Below are positions 52,890 to 64,000 of a DNA stretch of 64,000 bases, in pieces. The DNA lies in assembly GCA_019096155.1 (NCBI GenBank), contig JAHCVI010000001.1, forward strand, positions 11,532,001-11,596,000, read 5' to 3'. The translations under genes were made by a program, and so were the position numbers. Position 1 is the stretch's first letter, and each line of letters starts with the position of its first letter. The notes beneath the pieces were generated by a model that had not been told where the DNA came from, made no database searches, and saw only the letters and a program-made list of their open reading frames with translations. Source of the stretch: Staphylotrichum longicolle. Taxonomy: Eukaryota > Ascomycota > Sordariomycetes > Sordariales > Chaetomiaceae.

Positions 52890-53442
52890 GGCTTTGGCAG
52901 AGGGTTCAACGAAGGGGTGAGGTCGAGGGAACGGCGCGACACAGAAAAACCGACCCAAGGTAGAGATCAAGAGCCATAAGTAGCTTTGACCCGAGAGACC
53001 GAGTGGACGAATGCAAATGCCAGCATTACGAATTGCTGACCGACGGCAAGGATGCAGCCCGGGTGGTTGGAACTGCGGCGGCTGGACGAGGCTTCGGACT
53101 CTCTTCCGGATGCTGACTTGCATGGCGTGGTAGTATTGACAGTCACTTGGCAGGGATTCTGAGCCCGGCACCCAACTGCAGCACGCATGCAAGGTAGTAT
53201 TATGCTTTTCGTCGATGCCATGGGGAACTTTGGGACCCTGCGATTGGAAAGCTTGATCCGACTATCGAAGACGGGTATGCAATCGCATGCACCTTCAAAA
53301 GGCACGGGACGTCTGCTTCCCTTGTTGGGACTTCTACCTCGACGCACTCATCGCTAGTCACGGCACGCGCAGAGATGGGCTTGAACATGTTATTCCTGCT
53401 CTAAACAGATGTCTAGGCCTTTCGTTCTGTGTGCATTCTTCA

Positions 53443-54654
53443 TCACCCGTGAGACCTTGTGCCTCCACCGTGGTGGGATGGGTACCCCCCTGACCTGTTG
53501 ACGGGAGATAATGGTAGGCCAACAGCATTTCCATACAGCCCGTCCTGGCTTCCGGTCGTCACGTCGGCAAGGGGGTAAACACCCACGGCGCTGGATGGGC
53601 CACCCTCCTTCCGTCCCTTGAAGAAGGAGCCGCTCTTGATGTCGTGACCCTCCTCGCGCTGGTAGCCGTAGCTCCGCGCCCCTTGCGACATACCCAGCAG
53701 TCCGAGGTGGCGCATCAGCGGCCGCAACGGCGGCAAGCTGGCGCACAGAATGCCGCAGTTGAGCTCGACGATGGACCAGTAGGCCGAGGGGACGTTGTCC
53801 CAGCTCGGGTCGCCCGTGTTGATGGCGGCGCGGAGGGTGAAGAGGCGGACGATGGAGATGGCGCACGTGAAGAAGCCGAGACAGAAGATGGAGATGACGA
53901 GGATCTTCTGGCGGCGCAGGAGCTGCAGGGCGCGGATGGCCGGCATGGGCACCATGAAGACGACAAAGTCGGTAATGATGTTCATGATGGACGTCAGGTA
54001 CCAGACGGTCAGGCTGTCGATGCACACGGCCGCCTGGCTCGGGATGAACACCGAGATGGGCACGCATGAGAAGCACACGAGGACCTCTTGGGTGATGCCC
54101 CAGGCGGCGAGGAAGATGATCAGATAGAGACAGATCACGCGCGTGTAGCCGCCTTCTTGGAAGATGCGACGGTACTGGAAGAGGAATGACAGCTTGGTCA
54201 TGATCTGCGCTGCGTTGTACACCGTCATGGCGGCGAGGAGACACTACGCGTTGTCGTCAGCTCGAGATTTCAGTCGGGACCAAGGAGAGCCAAGTAAGGC
54301 ACGGTACCTTGAGTTGGGTGACCGTATCATCGGCCGAGACCATCCACGCATGTCGGCCCAGTCCATGGTTTGCTTCTGCAGTCCAGGTCAGACATTTGCA
54401 GCCCTTCATTAGCTTCCCACTTCCCACGTGAGGGCCTTACGGAGAATGGTTGCGATGGAGACTCCGATCGACAAGACTTGGGCAACCGCAATGGTAGCAT
54501 CATCGGCCCCTGGAGACCCGACGACCACATAGCGTGTGTACAGGCGCAGGGCGACCACGATTGTTGATACCGAGACGAAGGCGATTGAAATGGCGTAGAG
54601 GACCGGCACCGTGGTCTCGGCGTCGAGCTGGGGGTTGTCGCCCGGGACCTGCAT
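53443..54654 (-). CDS. Fungal rhodopsin-like seven-helix membrane protein (PTH11-related type)
   Basis: 360 residues in three exons, 54654-54441, 54375-54308 and 54243-53443, joined in phase. Seven hydrophobic segments can be counted: the first at VLYAISIAFVSVSTIVVAL, others around the CLLAAMTVYN, ICLYLIIFLAAWGI, FVVFMVPMPAI and ISIFCLGFFTCAISIV parts. GLGRHAW, KLSFLFQYRRIF and RPLMR are typical of the fungal integral-membrane family that includes PTH11-like receptors. It has no N-terminal CFEM domain. The C-terminal 90 residues are a polar cytosolic tail. A role in sensing surface or host cues is inferred from the family. Confidence 0.9.
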
Positions 54655-55745
54655 TGGAGTCGAGGGCTTCAGGGATGTGTGCGTTGAGTTGTCTTGTGTT
54701 GTTTCTTTTCGTCAGTCGGCGTGACCCTGACAGGCCAGGATATGGGGAGGCCCCTCGTGCAAACAAGCACGGCAACCATGGATGGCCGCGCATGGGAGAA
54801 CCCCAATGCATAAGTACTGGCGCCCCATTCCGTTGTTTCGCACTTGAGTTTGTTTCCTCAGTGGTGGTGGCTTGCCTGCTGTCTGTGCACGCGCAGGGGA
54901 CTTTGACAAAACACAATCGAGACGAAGAAACACGCGGGGTAAGGACCTCAAAGTTCCAGGTTAGCTTCGGGTTGGGGACCAGGGGTCGCGCATCACTTCC
55001 CGAAATATCGATAGGCGGGCCGTTTGCACTGACAGGAGGGTCCGAGCCGCCCCTCACCGGCCCAGCATGACCAACCGCGCCGAACTTCATCGGGCCAAGG
55101 TGCGCCCAGCCGTGCCTGCCGGGTCGACCGACACGGCACGGAGGGGGGTGCCCCTGGATCCCCTGCTCGCTACCGCCCGTCTCTTCATTTGCGTCCTGCG
55201 GTCACGGAGAAGGCGAGAGCACAATCACAGCCTCGGGTCTGAAACTCCAATCTGCATTCCATGAAGCATGCAAATCTCGACAGCGGATTGAAATGAAGCA
55301 GAAATGGGTCGTAGCCCCTGACATGCGGCTGAGCTCAACGTCTCAGACAATATTCGCCAATGAAAGGGCCAGGAAGAGCGCTTTGGGAAGGAGACGGACG
55401 GGAGTCAAGATGGTAATGCGCAGGCAGGTGGTAATGCTTGGCGCATCTCGCGTTACCAGAGGAGGTGTCAACTGTCAATCAACCGAAGATGAGCAAAGGG
55501 GGCATGACTCGGCAGCCAAGCAGGACAGGGGATACCACCGTCATCATTCCAGTTTCGCAGACGGAGAGAGCAGCTTGAAATGACTCCAACGTGCCCGGTC
55601 CAAGACCGGAGTTGCGGCAGAGGCTTGTTTCCTTGCGCGGTCATTTCTTTTCAGCATTTATCAAGTACCTACCTACTCTAAGGGAAGTAAGGTAGTTTTC
55701 TTTGCCGAAGGTTTGATGTGATCTCGATTGTTGAGCCAGTGCCAT
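54655..55745. other. Intergenic region
   Basis: 1.1 kb with the rhodopsin-like gene promoter and the 3' flank of the F-box-like gene. Open frames here are GC-driven shadows with no domains. Confidence 0.5.
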
Positions 55746-57572
55746 CTACCCGCCCCTTTCTCGCAGTGGGTTATGCTCTCGCAGCCCCTGGATATATTTC
55801 TGGACGGCGGTTGACAGGACATCCGAGTCGTCTTGGCTCACGCTGTCCTCAGACAGGCTGTCCTCGCTCCCGTCCTCAACCGGCGGCACGTCGGTGCCCA
55901 CGAACTCGGGCCCATAGAGCCCATAAAGCGAGCAATAACCCACTTCCCTGCCAAAGGCCGTTGCCATCTTCTCGCGCAGGGTATCGACGGCGTCTGCCCA
56001 GCCACCGCCGTGCACCAACACATCCACCATGTCCAGGTCGCGTAGGTCGCTGCCCAGGCCGTTGCAGAGGGATTTGAATGTCTCACGCTCCAGCTCCACG
56101 TGGCGGAGGCTGAGACAATGGAGCCTGGGCAGTTCTTTCAGCCTCCCAAGAAACGGGTCTGAGTGGAAGGCACCCTCAAAACTGGTTCCCGGTCTGTCCG
56201 TTTTGACAGACAACCCATAGAGATTAAGGCTGAGAGAGCGTAGACGTGTCCCGCACCGGGAGAGAACGGCCCCGAGGAAGTTGTCGACCGAGGCCTTGTC
56301 CCTTGGTGGGAGGGAATTATCTCGGCTCATCATGGAGCTTGTGACGAGAAGCTCAAAGGCCTCGAGGTTCTGGCAAGCGGCACCCAGGTCATCCCAGGCG
56401 GGGACTCCCGTCGTCCGGTCTTGGGCTTGCAAAGCTGAGAAGTTGCCGTCGTGCTGCGGGAAACTGTTGATCCACAATTCAGTCAAGCCGGCGCCCGCCC
56501 GGTGCAGCGCGATAGGCAGCTCCCACAGCAGCCGAACGCATTCCAGCTCCGGAGTGTGGTTGAGGACGCCTTGTCCGACCCCGGAATCCCTTTTCTCGAT
56601 GGTATCCCAGTTTAGCGGAGAGACCAAGAATTGGTAGAGCGTCTCGTTGTCGCCGAGAATACGCGACTCCAATTCCGCGTGGGTCATGGTCGTGCCGTCC
56701 GAGTCAGAGGTGTCAAAGAAGGCGACGGAGCTGGCGTTTGGCATACGAGCGACGGCCGTGGCGAGAGCATCCGCAAAGGTCCCATGTTGGAGTAGGCGAC
56801 GCTGCTCGCGGTGTAGGCGGCAGAATTCGGAATACCCCCTTTGGAAGATCTCCTGGTACTCGGATAAAGGTGCACGATCTGCTTCCTCTCCATCATTGAG
56901 GGCTGATTCCACGTACTCACGCCAGGCGCCGCGAACGCGCCCGCACTTTTCCATCGCCTGCCGGAGCTTTGCCTCATCTTCATCTTCTTCGTCTTCACCC
57001 CAACTGGCCGAGCAGCGCCATTCATATGGCTCGTAACAGTAGTTGTGATAACGCTCCAGCCGCTGTAGGGTGGAGAGACGCATGTCCCAATATTGTGCAA
57101 GACTGTCGGAATACCTTGTCGGCCGATATCCCAGGTAGAGACGGATGCCCCTGACACCCGCGGCGATTGCAGGGTTCTTGGCGATCTTTTCGGCGAGATC
57201 GAGAGACGACTGGGTGACTTGGAGCGCGAGGGTGGGAAAGAGGAGCGGAGCTGCCAGCTCGGAGAACAGGCGGCAAACAAGGCGTAGTGCACCGATATCT
57301 CGCCGTCGGGCCCGGTCCGCGTCGAGGCGGGAGGTAGTCCACGGAAACTGGATGTCCCAGGCCCCCACTGCCGTGCCGTCCTCCTCCAAGATGTTGAACA
57401 ACACAAGGCGCAGGATCTCCACGGGAAGGCCGGTAAGCTTCAGGGGCCGCAGACTGCCGCGTGCAATCTCGAGGGGCATGGCATGCAGCAGCTCCTCTGG
57501 GGTTGGAACCGGCGGAGCCGTGTGGTGAACTTCGCTGATTCCCGGAGATGTTTTTCTTTCTTCCGCCTCCAT
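55746..57572 (-). CDS. F-box-like protein
   Basis: 608 residues in a single exon. Around residues 45-115 the segment LTGLPVEILRLVLFNI, followed after a spacer by ALRLVCRLFSELAAPLLFPTL, has the look of the fungal F-box: two or three helices that bind Skp1. The remainder is a long alpha-helical and leucine-rich-like region with repeated phrases such as LRSLSLNLYGL, LPRLHCLSLRHVELE and LRDLDMVDVLVHGG, probably irregular leucine-rich repeats that would recruit a substrate for ubiquitination. The acidic C-terminus (EDGSEDSLSEDSVSQDDSD) is low-complexity. The substrate is unknown. Confidence 0.8.
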   Translation of the reverse strand: MEAEERKTSPGISEVHHTAPPVPTPEELLHAMPLEIARGSLRPLKLTGLPVEILRLVLFNILEEDGTAVGAWDIQFPWTTSRLDADRARRRDIGALRLVCRLFSELAAPLLFPTLALQVTQSSLDLAEKIAKNPAIAAGVRGIRLYLGYRPTRYSDSLAQYWDMRLSTLQRLERYHNYCYEPYEWRCSASWGEDEEDEDEAKLRQAMEKCGRVRGAWREYVESALNDGEEADRAPLSEYQEIFQRGYSEFCRLHREQRRLLQHGTFADALATAVARMPNASSVAFFDTSDSDGTTMTHAELESRILGDNETLYQFLVSPLNWDTIEKRDSGVGQGVLNHTPELECVRLLWELPIALHRAGAGLTELWINSFPQHDGNFSALQAQDRTTGVPAWDDLGAACQNLEAFELLVTSSMMSRDNSLPPRDKASVDNFLGAVLSRCGTRLRSLSLNLYGLSVKTDRPGTSFEGAFHSDPFLGRLKELPRLHCLSLRHVELERETFKSLCNGLGSDLRDLDMVDVLVHGGGWADAVDTLREKMATAFGREVGYCSLYGLYGPEFVGTDVPPVEDGSEDSLSEDSVSQDDSDVLSTAVQKYIQGLREHNPLRERGG

Positions 57573-58102
57573 TGGATCCCGGGGTCTCGGTCAAAACCAA
57601 AACAAGGAGCAGGCTAAGCAGCTTACCTACGGTGGTATGGCTAGCTTGTAGGTGGGAGTGTCCTGTAGCCAAAGTGTCTTGTGCAGTCTAAATTATCGTG
57701 GATCCTCCCGCCTTCCCCTCAATCCGCCGTTTCTTGGCATACGCTATTCAGCCACCGGTTATTATTCTTGGATTCTTGATATACTCCACCATTCTGGACC
57801 CTGTTTACCTGTACTCACAACAGCCCCTGAGTTTGAGCTACTCTACATTCACGTTATTTCTTGTACTTCCTTTCTGTCCATCTTTCGAATATGAGAAGGA
57901 CCCAATATCACAATATACTCAGTGTTCCAAACAACACGGTCTCAAGTCGGGCCGAACAACGAGAAATCAAGCATTGTCAATGATGCGAAGGCTGAGGCAA
58001 AGGAATCTATTCCGATGAATCAGGAACTCTAACATTTACGCACGCTTGTACAAAGGAAATCATCCATCCCAAATCGTTCTGAGGCAGCCAGCTCCCGACG
58101 AT
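57573..58102. other. Intergenic stretch
   Basis: 5' flank of the F-box-like gene and 3' flank of the DJ-1-like gene, with no supported feature. Confidence 0.5.
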
Positions 58103-58878
58103 TCACAGCTTCTCAAACACCTCAACCACCGCGCGGGCCGTAGAGGCTGCGCTTGCAGGGTTTTGACCAGTGACGAGGCGGCCGTCGACAACGTGGAAGT
58201 CATCCCAGATCCCGGGAGCGCGCTTGTCTGACGGAGAGGAATTAGCACTTGAACGGGCAGTTGCACTGAGCGGATCAGCTTACACTGTGCGCCGAGCTGC
58301 TCGGCCAGCTCCTCGACCATGGGGCTGTTCCAGGCCCTCAGCTCATCCATGATGCCCATCGTGACCTCGGCCTCGCTGGTGAAGCCGGTGATGCTCTTGC
58401 CCTTGATGAGGGGCTCGCCCGTGGCAAGGTCGACGACGCCGTGGAAGATGGCGGGCCCGTGGCAGACGGACGAGACGACACCGCCGTTGGCATAGACCTC
58501 GGAGGCGATGCGCTGCAGGTGGGTGGCTGTCGGGTAGTCGATCAGGGCGGCGTGGCCGGCCGAGGCGTAGAAGACGCCGTACTGGGAGCCGTCGACGTCA
58601 GCGGCCTTGGGCATGTTGTCGAGCTTTCTGCGAAAGTCGCTGTCGAGGTCGTTCCAGATGGCCAGGTCCTCGCCGTTGAGAAAGTCGGGCTGCTGGGAGA
58701 GCCAGTCAGGGGTGTAGCTGCCGGTCTCGGAGGCGAGGTCAACCTCGAAGCCGGCGGCAACGAGGACCTTGAAGGGGTGGAGCGCCTCGCTGATGAAGAG
58801 ACCGGTGGTTTCCTTGCCTTGGAAGAGGGTGGCCTGGGCCGAGGTGATGGCGATGAGGGCGCGGCGAGCGGGAGCCAT
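58103..58878 (-). CDS. DJ-1/PfpI (ThiJ) family protein, Hsp31-like
   Basis: 239 residues in two exons, 58878-58284 and 58227-58103; the 56-base intron starts GTAAGC and ends CAG. The nucleophile elbow GGVVSSVCHGPAIF holds the reactive Cys, and a conserved acidic residue lies in the ASETGSYTPD region. Length and layout are those of class I DJ-1/PfpI proteins such as Hsp31 and fungal glyoxalase III, which detoxify methylglyoxal without glutathione or act as chaperones. It ends VVEVFEKL. Cytosolic; no targeting signal. A longer in-frame start upstream (59193) runs through low-complexity 5' sequence and is rejected. Confidence 0.92.
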
Positions 58879-59585
58879 TGCTACGGTTTTTGGTTGTGTT
58901 GTTTTGTGGTATATGTGTGTCCTGTTGGGGAACAACAAGACCGAGTCACCAGTCTTTGTGATGACGATGTTGTGGGTGTTATGGGTGTTGTAAGTGTTTT
59001 GCAAGTGACTTGAAGGGTGGAGACTTGAGGGTGTTGCAATAGAGTTGTAAACTTGTGGTGGTTGTTCCTTTGAATGCTGATACTGAGGGTGAGTTGATGC
59101 TGAGGATGAGATGAGAGGATTTGTCCATGAAGATGGAAACATTATATAGAGCTCAATATCACCATCGTCGACTCTCTCCATCTCTCCGATCAACTCCAGC
59201 CCGTCCAGCCCACCCTACACTCTCTCCGTGCTTGATGTTACCCAGTCCGGGGTCCACCGGGGCCGCTCCCGCCCGCCCCACAGTCCTGATGGGTCCGAAG
59301 GAGCTTCAGGAGTAACTCCTGTTGGTTGAGTGGCAGCCAAGCCAAACGATCATGCCGTGCCAGGATTATGGAGCGCTCCCATTGGGCAGGACTGTTCCGG
59401 ATGGTGCTGCTCCTGGCTGCTGTCGCGTTTTCCTTCGGAGTTCTCCTTGATGCTTAACTCGATATTTGTGTTGGGTTCGGGGATATGGGTTCATCACAGT
59501 TTTTCTCCCTCTTCTGCGTTCTCGCTCGCGATTCTGCCCGGCCAAACATACAAACCAGGTACAGGTTTCATTGATTGCTCATCAA
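58879..59585. other. Intergenic stretch
   Basis: Promoter side of the DJ-1-like gene. It includes GTT/TTG-rich low-complexity DNA at about 58890-59060, and no gene. Confidence 0.5.
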
Positions 59586-59860
59586 TTACCCGAGAACGTA
59601 TTCTTCGGGCATCATTTGGTCCATTCCCGGCCACAGCGAGTCCAGATTGCTCCACTCATCCACGGCAAAGGCCATGTCGAAGACGTTTTGCATTGACGCA
59701 GCCGTCAGCTCGTCGACGTTCAGCGCACCGTCCCACGACTTCAATTCGCTCGTCATCTCGGGGATTGAGAAACCGTTGTCCACACCCTGCGAGCTCGCCA
59801 GGGCCGTCACCCGCTGACCCGTCGTCGCCTCGGTCAGTCTGCCAGAAAGATTCCCAGCCT

Positions 59861-59895
<35 letters not shown>

Positions 59896-61910
59896 ATAAG
59901 AAAATCGATCTTGCCCCCAAGGTCCCGCATGATCTTGGCCGCGCTGGTCGCGACCGAGAAGCTATCGCTGAAGACATCAAACACCGCGACAGACAAATCG
60001 ATGGCCTCTCTTGCCTCGGCTGTGGAGGGGCCGCCGTGGAGGCGCGAGAGCACAAACCCAACGAGCGTCATGGCCGCGTTCCACTGCAGCTGGAAGGCCT
60101 CGTGCCAGCCGGCCAGGATCTCGGACGTCGAGAGCACCTGATGCGTGATCTTGGTCACGGCCATGGCGTGCAGCGCACACTTGGTCGCCGCCTCCTCCGC
60201 GGCTGGGGACGGGGGCGCAGGGCCGAAGGAGATGAACGGTCGGTAGAGGTTGGCCGACAGGTGGTGGTACATGAGCTCCAGGAGGAGGCGCTGGCGTTGG
60301 AGCCAGACGGGGGCGAACTGTTCGATGTCGAGGGCAGAGCCGTCCGTCGAGAATGGGACGCCGCCGTTCTGTCTCTTAGTCCGGAGGGCCAGGGGCACGC
60401 CCGCGGCCCATGCGCCCAAGCGCTGCATGTAGGGACCGATGAACTGGGCGTGGCTGGCCAGGGCTTGTTGATCATCCCAGATGGTCTGCCCCTCATCGAC
60501 GTTCGGGGTCCTGTCGTAGAAGGCCGTGTGCACGGTTCGCGCTGTTTGGAACAGCTTGGATTGCTGGAGGTTGAAGCTCAGCCATGTGACATTGTCCCCC
60601 AGCGGAGCAAAGTTGGACCCCGACTCCAGCGCGGCCTCGAGGTGGTCGCCCGGCAGAGCAGGCGTGGCGTTCGAGAGGTGCGGGAGGAGGAACGGACGGC
60701 CGAGCTTCATGCCGATCTTGCTGTCCAAGACGTACAGTGCCCACCACAGCCGCCTCCGCATCTCCCGCTCCCGCTGCGGCATGGTGGGCGGCGGGTCGAG
60801 GTGGAGACCGAGCATGTACGCCGCGCGCACCGCAAGGCCGCAGGCGCTGTCGGCCATGTTTTGGAACGACCCGCAGCACAAGTAGATGCAACACAGGAGA
60901 TGGCACTGCAGGGTCGATACCGTCGGGCTTTCCAGTTCGCGGGCCAGCAGCGTCTGGGAACGCCGGTAGTGCCAGCGCCCGGCGATGGCGGCGTCGCTGT
61001 TGTCCTCAAACACCTGCTGCTTCACGGCGGGCAACATGGACATGCCGTACTGCATGCACATGGCAACTACGATGTCGACGAGGGCCGACGGCCTTCGGGT
61101 GTTGCCGGATGCGGTCCACAGGGACCGGTAATGCGCCTTGAACGCCGCCTCGTCGAGGATGGGAAACAGAGCAGTGTGGTACGACTGCCAGAAGAGATCG
61201 AGGAAGTACTCCTCTTGCGTTGGACTCAGATAGGTTGCCTTGGGAGCGGGATGCTCCATTGGTTGTCTCGGGTGATCCTGTGACGGTCCATCCTCCAGTG
61301 TGGCCGTGGGCTCATGGAGGCGTCTACTGGATGAATCGAGCAGCATGTGATCTGCCGAGTGCGGCTGCTTCAGCGTGCCGCTCAAAAAGTTGTTGATGCG
61401 GCCGATGAAGAAAAAGAGCGAAGAGGGCCCGTACCAGGTCTGATGGGGTGACCTTGCGGTGCTCATCCGGACACCTCCCCAGGCGTTGATGCGAGAGGGA
61501 TCTCCGTACTCGGAGGTGTCATGAAGCTCTGGAGGGGATAGACTGCTGCTGGCCAAGGTGTATTGGTGATTGCTGGGTACTTCGCGGGCACGTTCGTCTT
61601 GAAGTTCCCGCTCCAGCTCCTGGACTTTGAGCCGCAGACGGTCTATCTCGCGATAGGCCAGGGGAAGCGAGGATGCCTTCATGGTCTCGTTGCTGCACTC
61701 GCCGCCCCTGTTGGCGCAGTTGGAGCACGGGTAATGGTTGTCGCACTTGACGCGATGCTTCCGGCACCAGTCGCAGGCCCGGACGACTTGACTGCGCTTT
61801 CGCCGGGCCTTAGGGGCTGCCTGGGCGCTATGCTGCGACCCGGAGGCGCCCCGAGCCAGGGCAGCGTCCGGTTCGGATGCGCCCGGATTGACGTTGAATG
61901 CGGCAGACAT
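59586..61910 (-). CDS. Zn2Cys6 (GAL4-type) transcription factor with fungal regulatory domain and poly-Gln tract
   Basis: 774 residues, single exon. The binuclear zinc cluster has Cys46, 49, 56, 62, 65 and 72 (RACDWCRKHRVKC...CSNC...C) in canonical spacing, preceded by a basic patch (KARRKRS), and is followed by a coiled-coil linker (REIDRLRLKVQELERELQDE). The middle region from EEYFLDLFWQSYHTALFPIL to the MRRRLWWALYVLDSKIG part is the fungal-specific regulatory domain typical of sugar- and cell-wall-degradation regulators. A run of 12 Gln sits near residue 680 (59860-59895). The C-terminus (DQMMPEEYVLG) is acidic and probably activating. Its targets cannot be read from sequence. Confidence 0.93.
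59860..59895 (-). repeat. Trinucleotide repeat coding for about 12 Gln
   Basis: Mostly CAG with a few CAA on the minus strand, inside the Zn2Cys6 factor. A slippage-prone microsatellite whose length may vary between strains. Confidence 0.85.
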
Positions 61911-62853
61911 GGAGATTTTGCAGTTAGGCGAGTACCTATTTTAGCTGGGGAGTTCTAACTGTGTCCTGTGCGGTATCGCGCGCCGTGATTCGTTGCGGTG
62001 AATGTGAGAAAGTGAGGTTTTCCATGGCGAAAGCATCCCGTATCACGGCGGGGTTTTCAGGCTGGACCAACACGCTACTGGGAAGATGCACAATCCTTCT
62101 GGCCCAGGGTCCAACAAATTTACAGATGTGCATTTCGATAGAGGCACACGCGAGAGTCGAAATTTGACTAGTTCTATTCTACGTTCTATGCAAGTAAGAA
62201 TACCAAGCAGGCGGTCAATTAGAAGCCTTTAGTGGCTGACCAGGGCTCTTTTGAGAGCACCATTTGGTTCCTGGTCCCCGAGTTTAAGATACCCGAGCTA
62301 TTTTGACTCTCAGAGATAAGGCGAATATACCCACCAGACTCTGCGGGTCAAACTCCGAAGCCTTCCCAGGCTGTTAAAGCCGATGGGGGGGCCTTTTGTG
62401 GCGGAGTCGGTGCTTCATGATTCGTGCAAGGAGATTCATGGTGGAGACATTCCGAGTCTTGGTCGTCCATCCTGGAAGCATTCTCGGAGTGCTCCGGGAT
62501 GCCCCCACTGTCAGTTCTGTCATTTTTTCCAAGTTATGTCATTGCGGGTTGGGACTGAGGCCAGCACCAAGGAAATGAAGGGGAGCTCCTCCGATGATAC
62601 AATCTCATTGCAGTGGAGGCAAAACGCCTTTTCCATTGAACGCAAGATGTATAAAGCACTGGGAGCGCCCAGTCCAACAAACGGAATCATCTCGCTCACC
62701 TGTATCTCGGCACCTTCAAACATCCCAGCACTCATACACCTTCAAGCGTTACTTGGCGCATCAGATACTTGACGTACTCTTGCCCCTGACCGACGAACTC
62801 TGGACCCCGAAAAAACGGATTTCACTCCTCAGATATCACGCTCATCAATCATC
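61911..62853. other. Bidirectional intergenic region
   Basis: 0.94 kb between the divergent transcription factor and alcohol dehydrogenase genes, containing both promoters. No further feature. Confidence 0.5.
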
Positions 62854-63973
62854 ATGCGGAACCTGACCGTCTTCAAGGGCTCAAAGGATGGGGTCCCTAA
62901 ACAGTCCACAACCCAAAAGCCCGACCAACTCGTTGGAGATCAGGTTTTTGTTAAGGTTACAGCGTCTGGAGTTTGCGGAACTGGTACGTGTCTCCCCTAT
63001 TTCACTATCAAACCCGGGTTTACTAACAACCTCATAGATTTGCACTTTGTGAGTGACAAAAGCTTCCATCATCGCATTGGTCATCGCCTCCTACTAACAA
63101 GCTCTACAGCTGAAACAAGACATGGTTCTTGGCCACGAGGGCGTCGGCGTCGTGGAAGCCGTCGGGCCCGACGTCAAGTACCTCAAAAAGGGCGACCGGG
63201 TGGGCTGGGGCTACGAAACCGACAGCTGCGGTCACTGCCACGCGTGCATCAGCGGCGACGAGATCTTCTGCCCCGAGCGCGCCATGTACGGGGAGGCCGC
63301 CCGTGATCAGGGCAGCTTTGCGTCCGGCGCCGTCTGGCGCGAGGCCTTTCTGCATCGTACTCCCGACGAAATCAGCGACGAGGACGCGGCGCCTCTGCAA
63401 TGCGGTGGTGCCACCGTCTACACGGCCTTATACGACGTCAAGCCCAACGAGGTGGTCGGCATCATGGGCGTCGGCGGGCTCGGACACCTGGCCATCCAGT
63501 TTGCCGCCAAGATGGGCTGCCGCGTCGTTGTGCTCTCCGGCACCGACAGCAAGCGCGAACAGGCCCTGGCGCTCGGCGCGCACAAGTTTGTTGCCATGAA
63601 GGACCTCGACACAGGAAAGAAAGACGAGACGGTGTGGCCGATTTCGCGGCTAGTCGTCACGACCTCGGCACAGCCGGCCTGGGAGACTCTCCTGCCCATG
63701 CTGGCGCCCCAGTCGCGCATCTACCCGCTCTCGGTCTCGGCTGACAACCTAGTGATCCCGTACATGCCGCTGATCTCCAAGGGCATCAGGATCCAGGGAT
63801 CGCTCGTGGCGACGAGGACGGTACACCGCGAGATGCTCGAATTTGCCGCCGTGCATGGGGTCCGACCGGTAACTGAGACTTTCCCCATGACGGAGAAGGG
63901 AATCAAGGAGGCAATGGATAGGTTGGAGCAGGGCAAAGTGCAGTACAGGGCTGTTCTCGTACCTGCACACTAA
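62854..63973 (+). CDS. Zinc-dependent alcohol dehydrogenase (cinnamyl/ADH1-like MDR) with an 11-base exon
   Basis: 334 residues in three exons, 62854-62983, 63038-63048 and 63110-63973. The middle exon has only 11 bases and encodes DLHF, joining GVCGT to LKQDMVLGHEG, which rebuilds the catalytic-zinc region (Cys in GVCGTDLH, His-Glu in GHEG). The structural zinc Cys are complete in DSCGHCHACISGDEIFC, and the cofactor loop is GVGGLGHL. Introns start GTACGT and GTGAGT and end TAG and CAG, with branch-like CTAAC in both. The ending VQYRAVLVPAH is typical. It would interconvert alcohols and aldehydes with NAD(P)H; the substrate is unknown. It lies head-to-head with the Zn2Cys6 factor. Confidence 0.92.
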
Positions 63974-64000
63974 TGCAACAGGGCTCAAGGGGCATGCTTT

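Noticed and set aside
58884..59193. N-terminal extension of the DJ-1-like protein from an ATG at 59193
   Set aside because: The added 105 residues are low-complexity (His, Asn, Ser, Thr) and unlike the family; the ATG at 58878 matches the usual start.
1..64000. CRISPR arrays, bacterial-type promoters or operons
   Set aside because: The sequence is eukaryotic, with spliced genes and no spaced direct repeats.

Overview
The window is nuclear DNA of a filamentous ascomycete (Pezizomycotina, most likely Sordariomycetes). The signs are short GT-AG introns of about 45-70 bases with CTAAC/CTGAC-type branch sites, a Zn2Cys6 regulator, HeLo and NACHT-type fungal immune-receptor genes, AA9, GH7, LysM and GH18 secreted proteins, and a retrotransposon carrying the footprint of repeat-induced point mutation (RIP). 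The species cannot be fixed from the sequence.

Layout. 1-3370 is a transposon nest: the 3' part of a Ty3/gypsy chromovirus with its 3' LTR, inserted into a Fot1/pogo-like transposase gene; both are dead. 3598-18715 holds metabolic and secreted-protein genes: a P450, a D-2-hydroxyacid dehydrogenase, an unrecognised proline-rich protein with a duplicated motif, a mitochondrial OsmC-like protein, a GH7 protein that has lost its catalytic residues, an SDR, a coiled-coil protein, a small lectin-like secreted protein and an isochorismatase-fold hydrolase. 20280-32808 holds two large HeLo/NACHT-type genes around an alcohol dehydrogenase, a decayed alpha/beta hydrolase and a GGCT-like protein. 34077-54654 is rich in secreted and cell-wall-active proteins: a terpene synthase, tyrosinase, AA9 LPMO, a divergent LysM/GH18 pair (both broken), a heme-thiolate peroxygenase and a rhodopsin-like membrane protein. 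55746-63973 ends with an F-box-like protein, a DJ-1/PfpI protein, a Zn2Cys6 activator and a second alcohol dehydrogenase.

How the genes fit together. Plant-polymer oxidation and hydrolysis (AA9, GH7-like, peroxygenase, tyrosinase) sits with chitin-related interaction functions (LysM, GH18) and small secreted proteins, as expected for a plant-associated or saprotrophic ascomycete. The HeLo-AAA and esterase-NACHT genes are of the kind used in fungal non-self recognition. No single tight biosynthetic cluster is evident: the terpene synthase has no P450 next to it.

The most striking points are catalytic losses in otherwise well-kept folds (GH7 at 11308-12859; AAA at 20280-23405; GH18 at 48300-50161), a 19-residue motif duplicated with only synonymous differences (8531-9778), an 11-base micro-exon (63038-63048), a terpene synthase intron ending GG instead of AG, a 125-base TA-flanked foldback element, and repeated one-base homopolymer length changes that break several genes. 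These last could be real decay or base-calling error and should be settled first.
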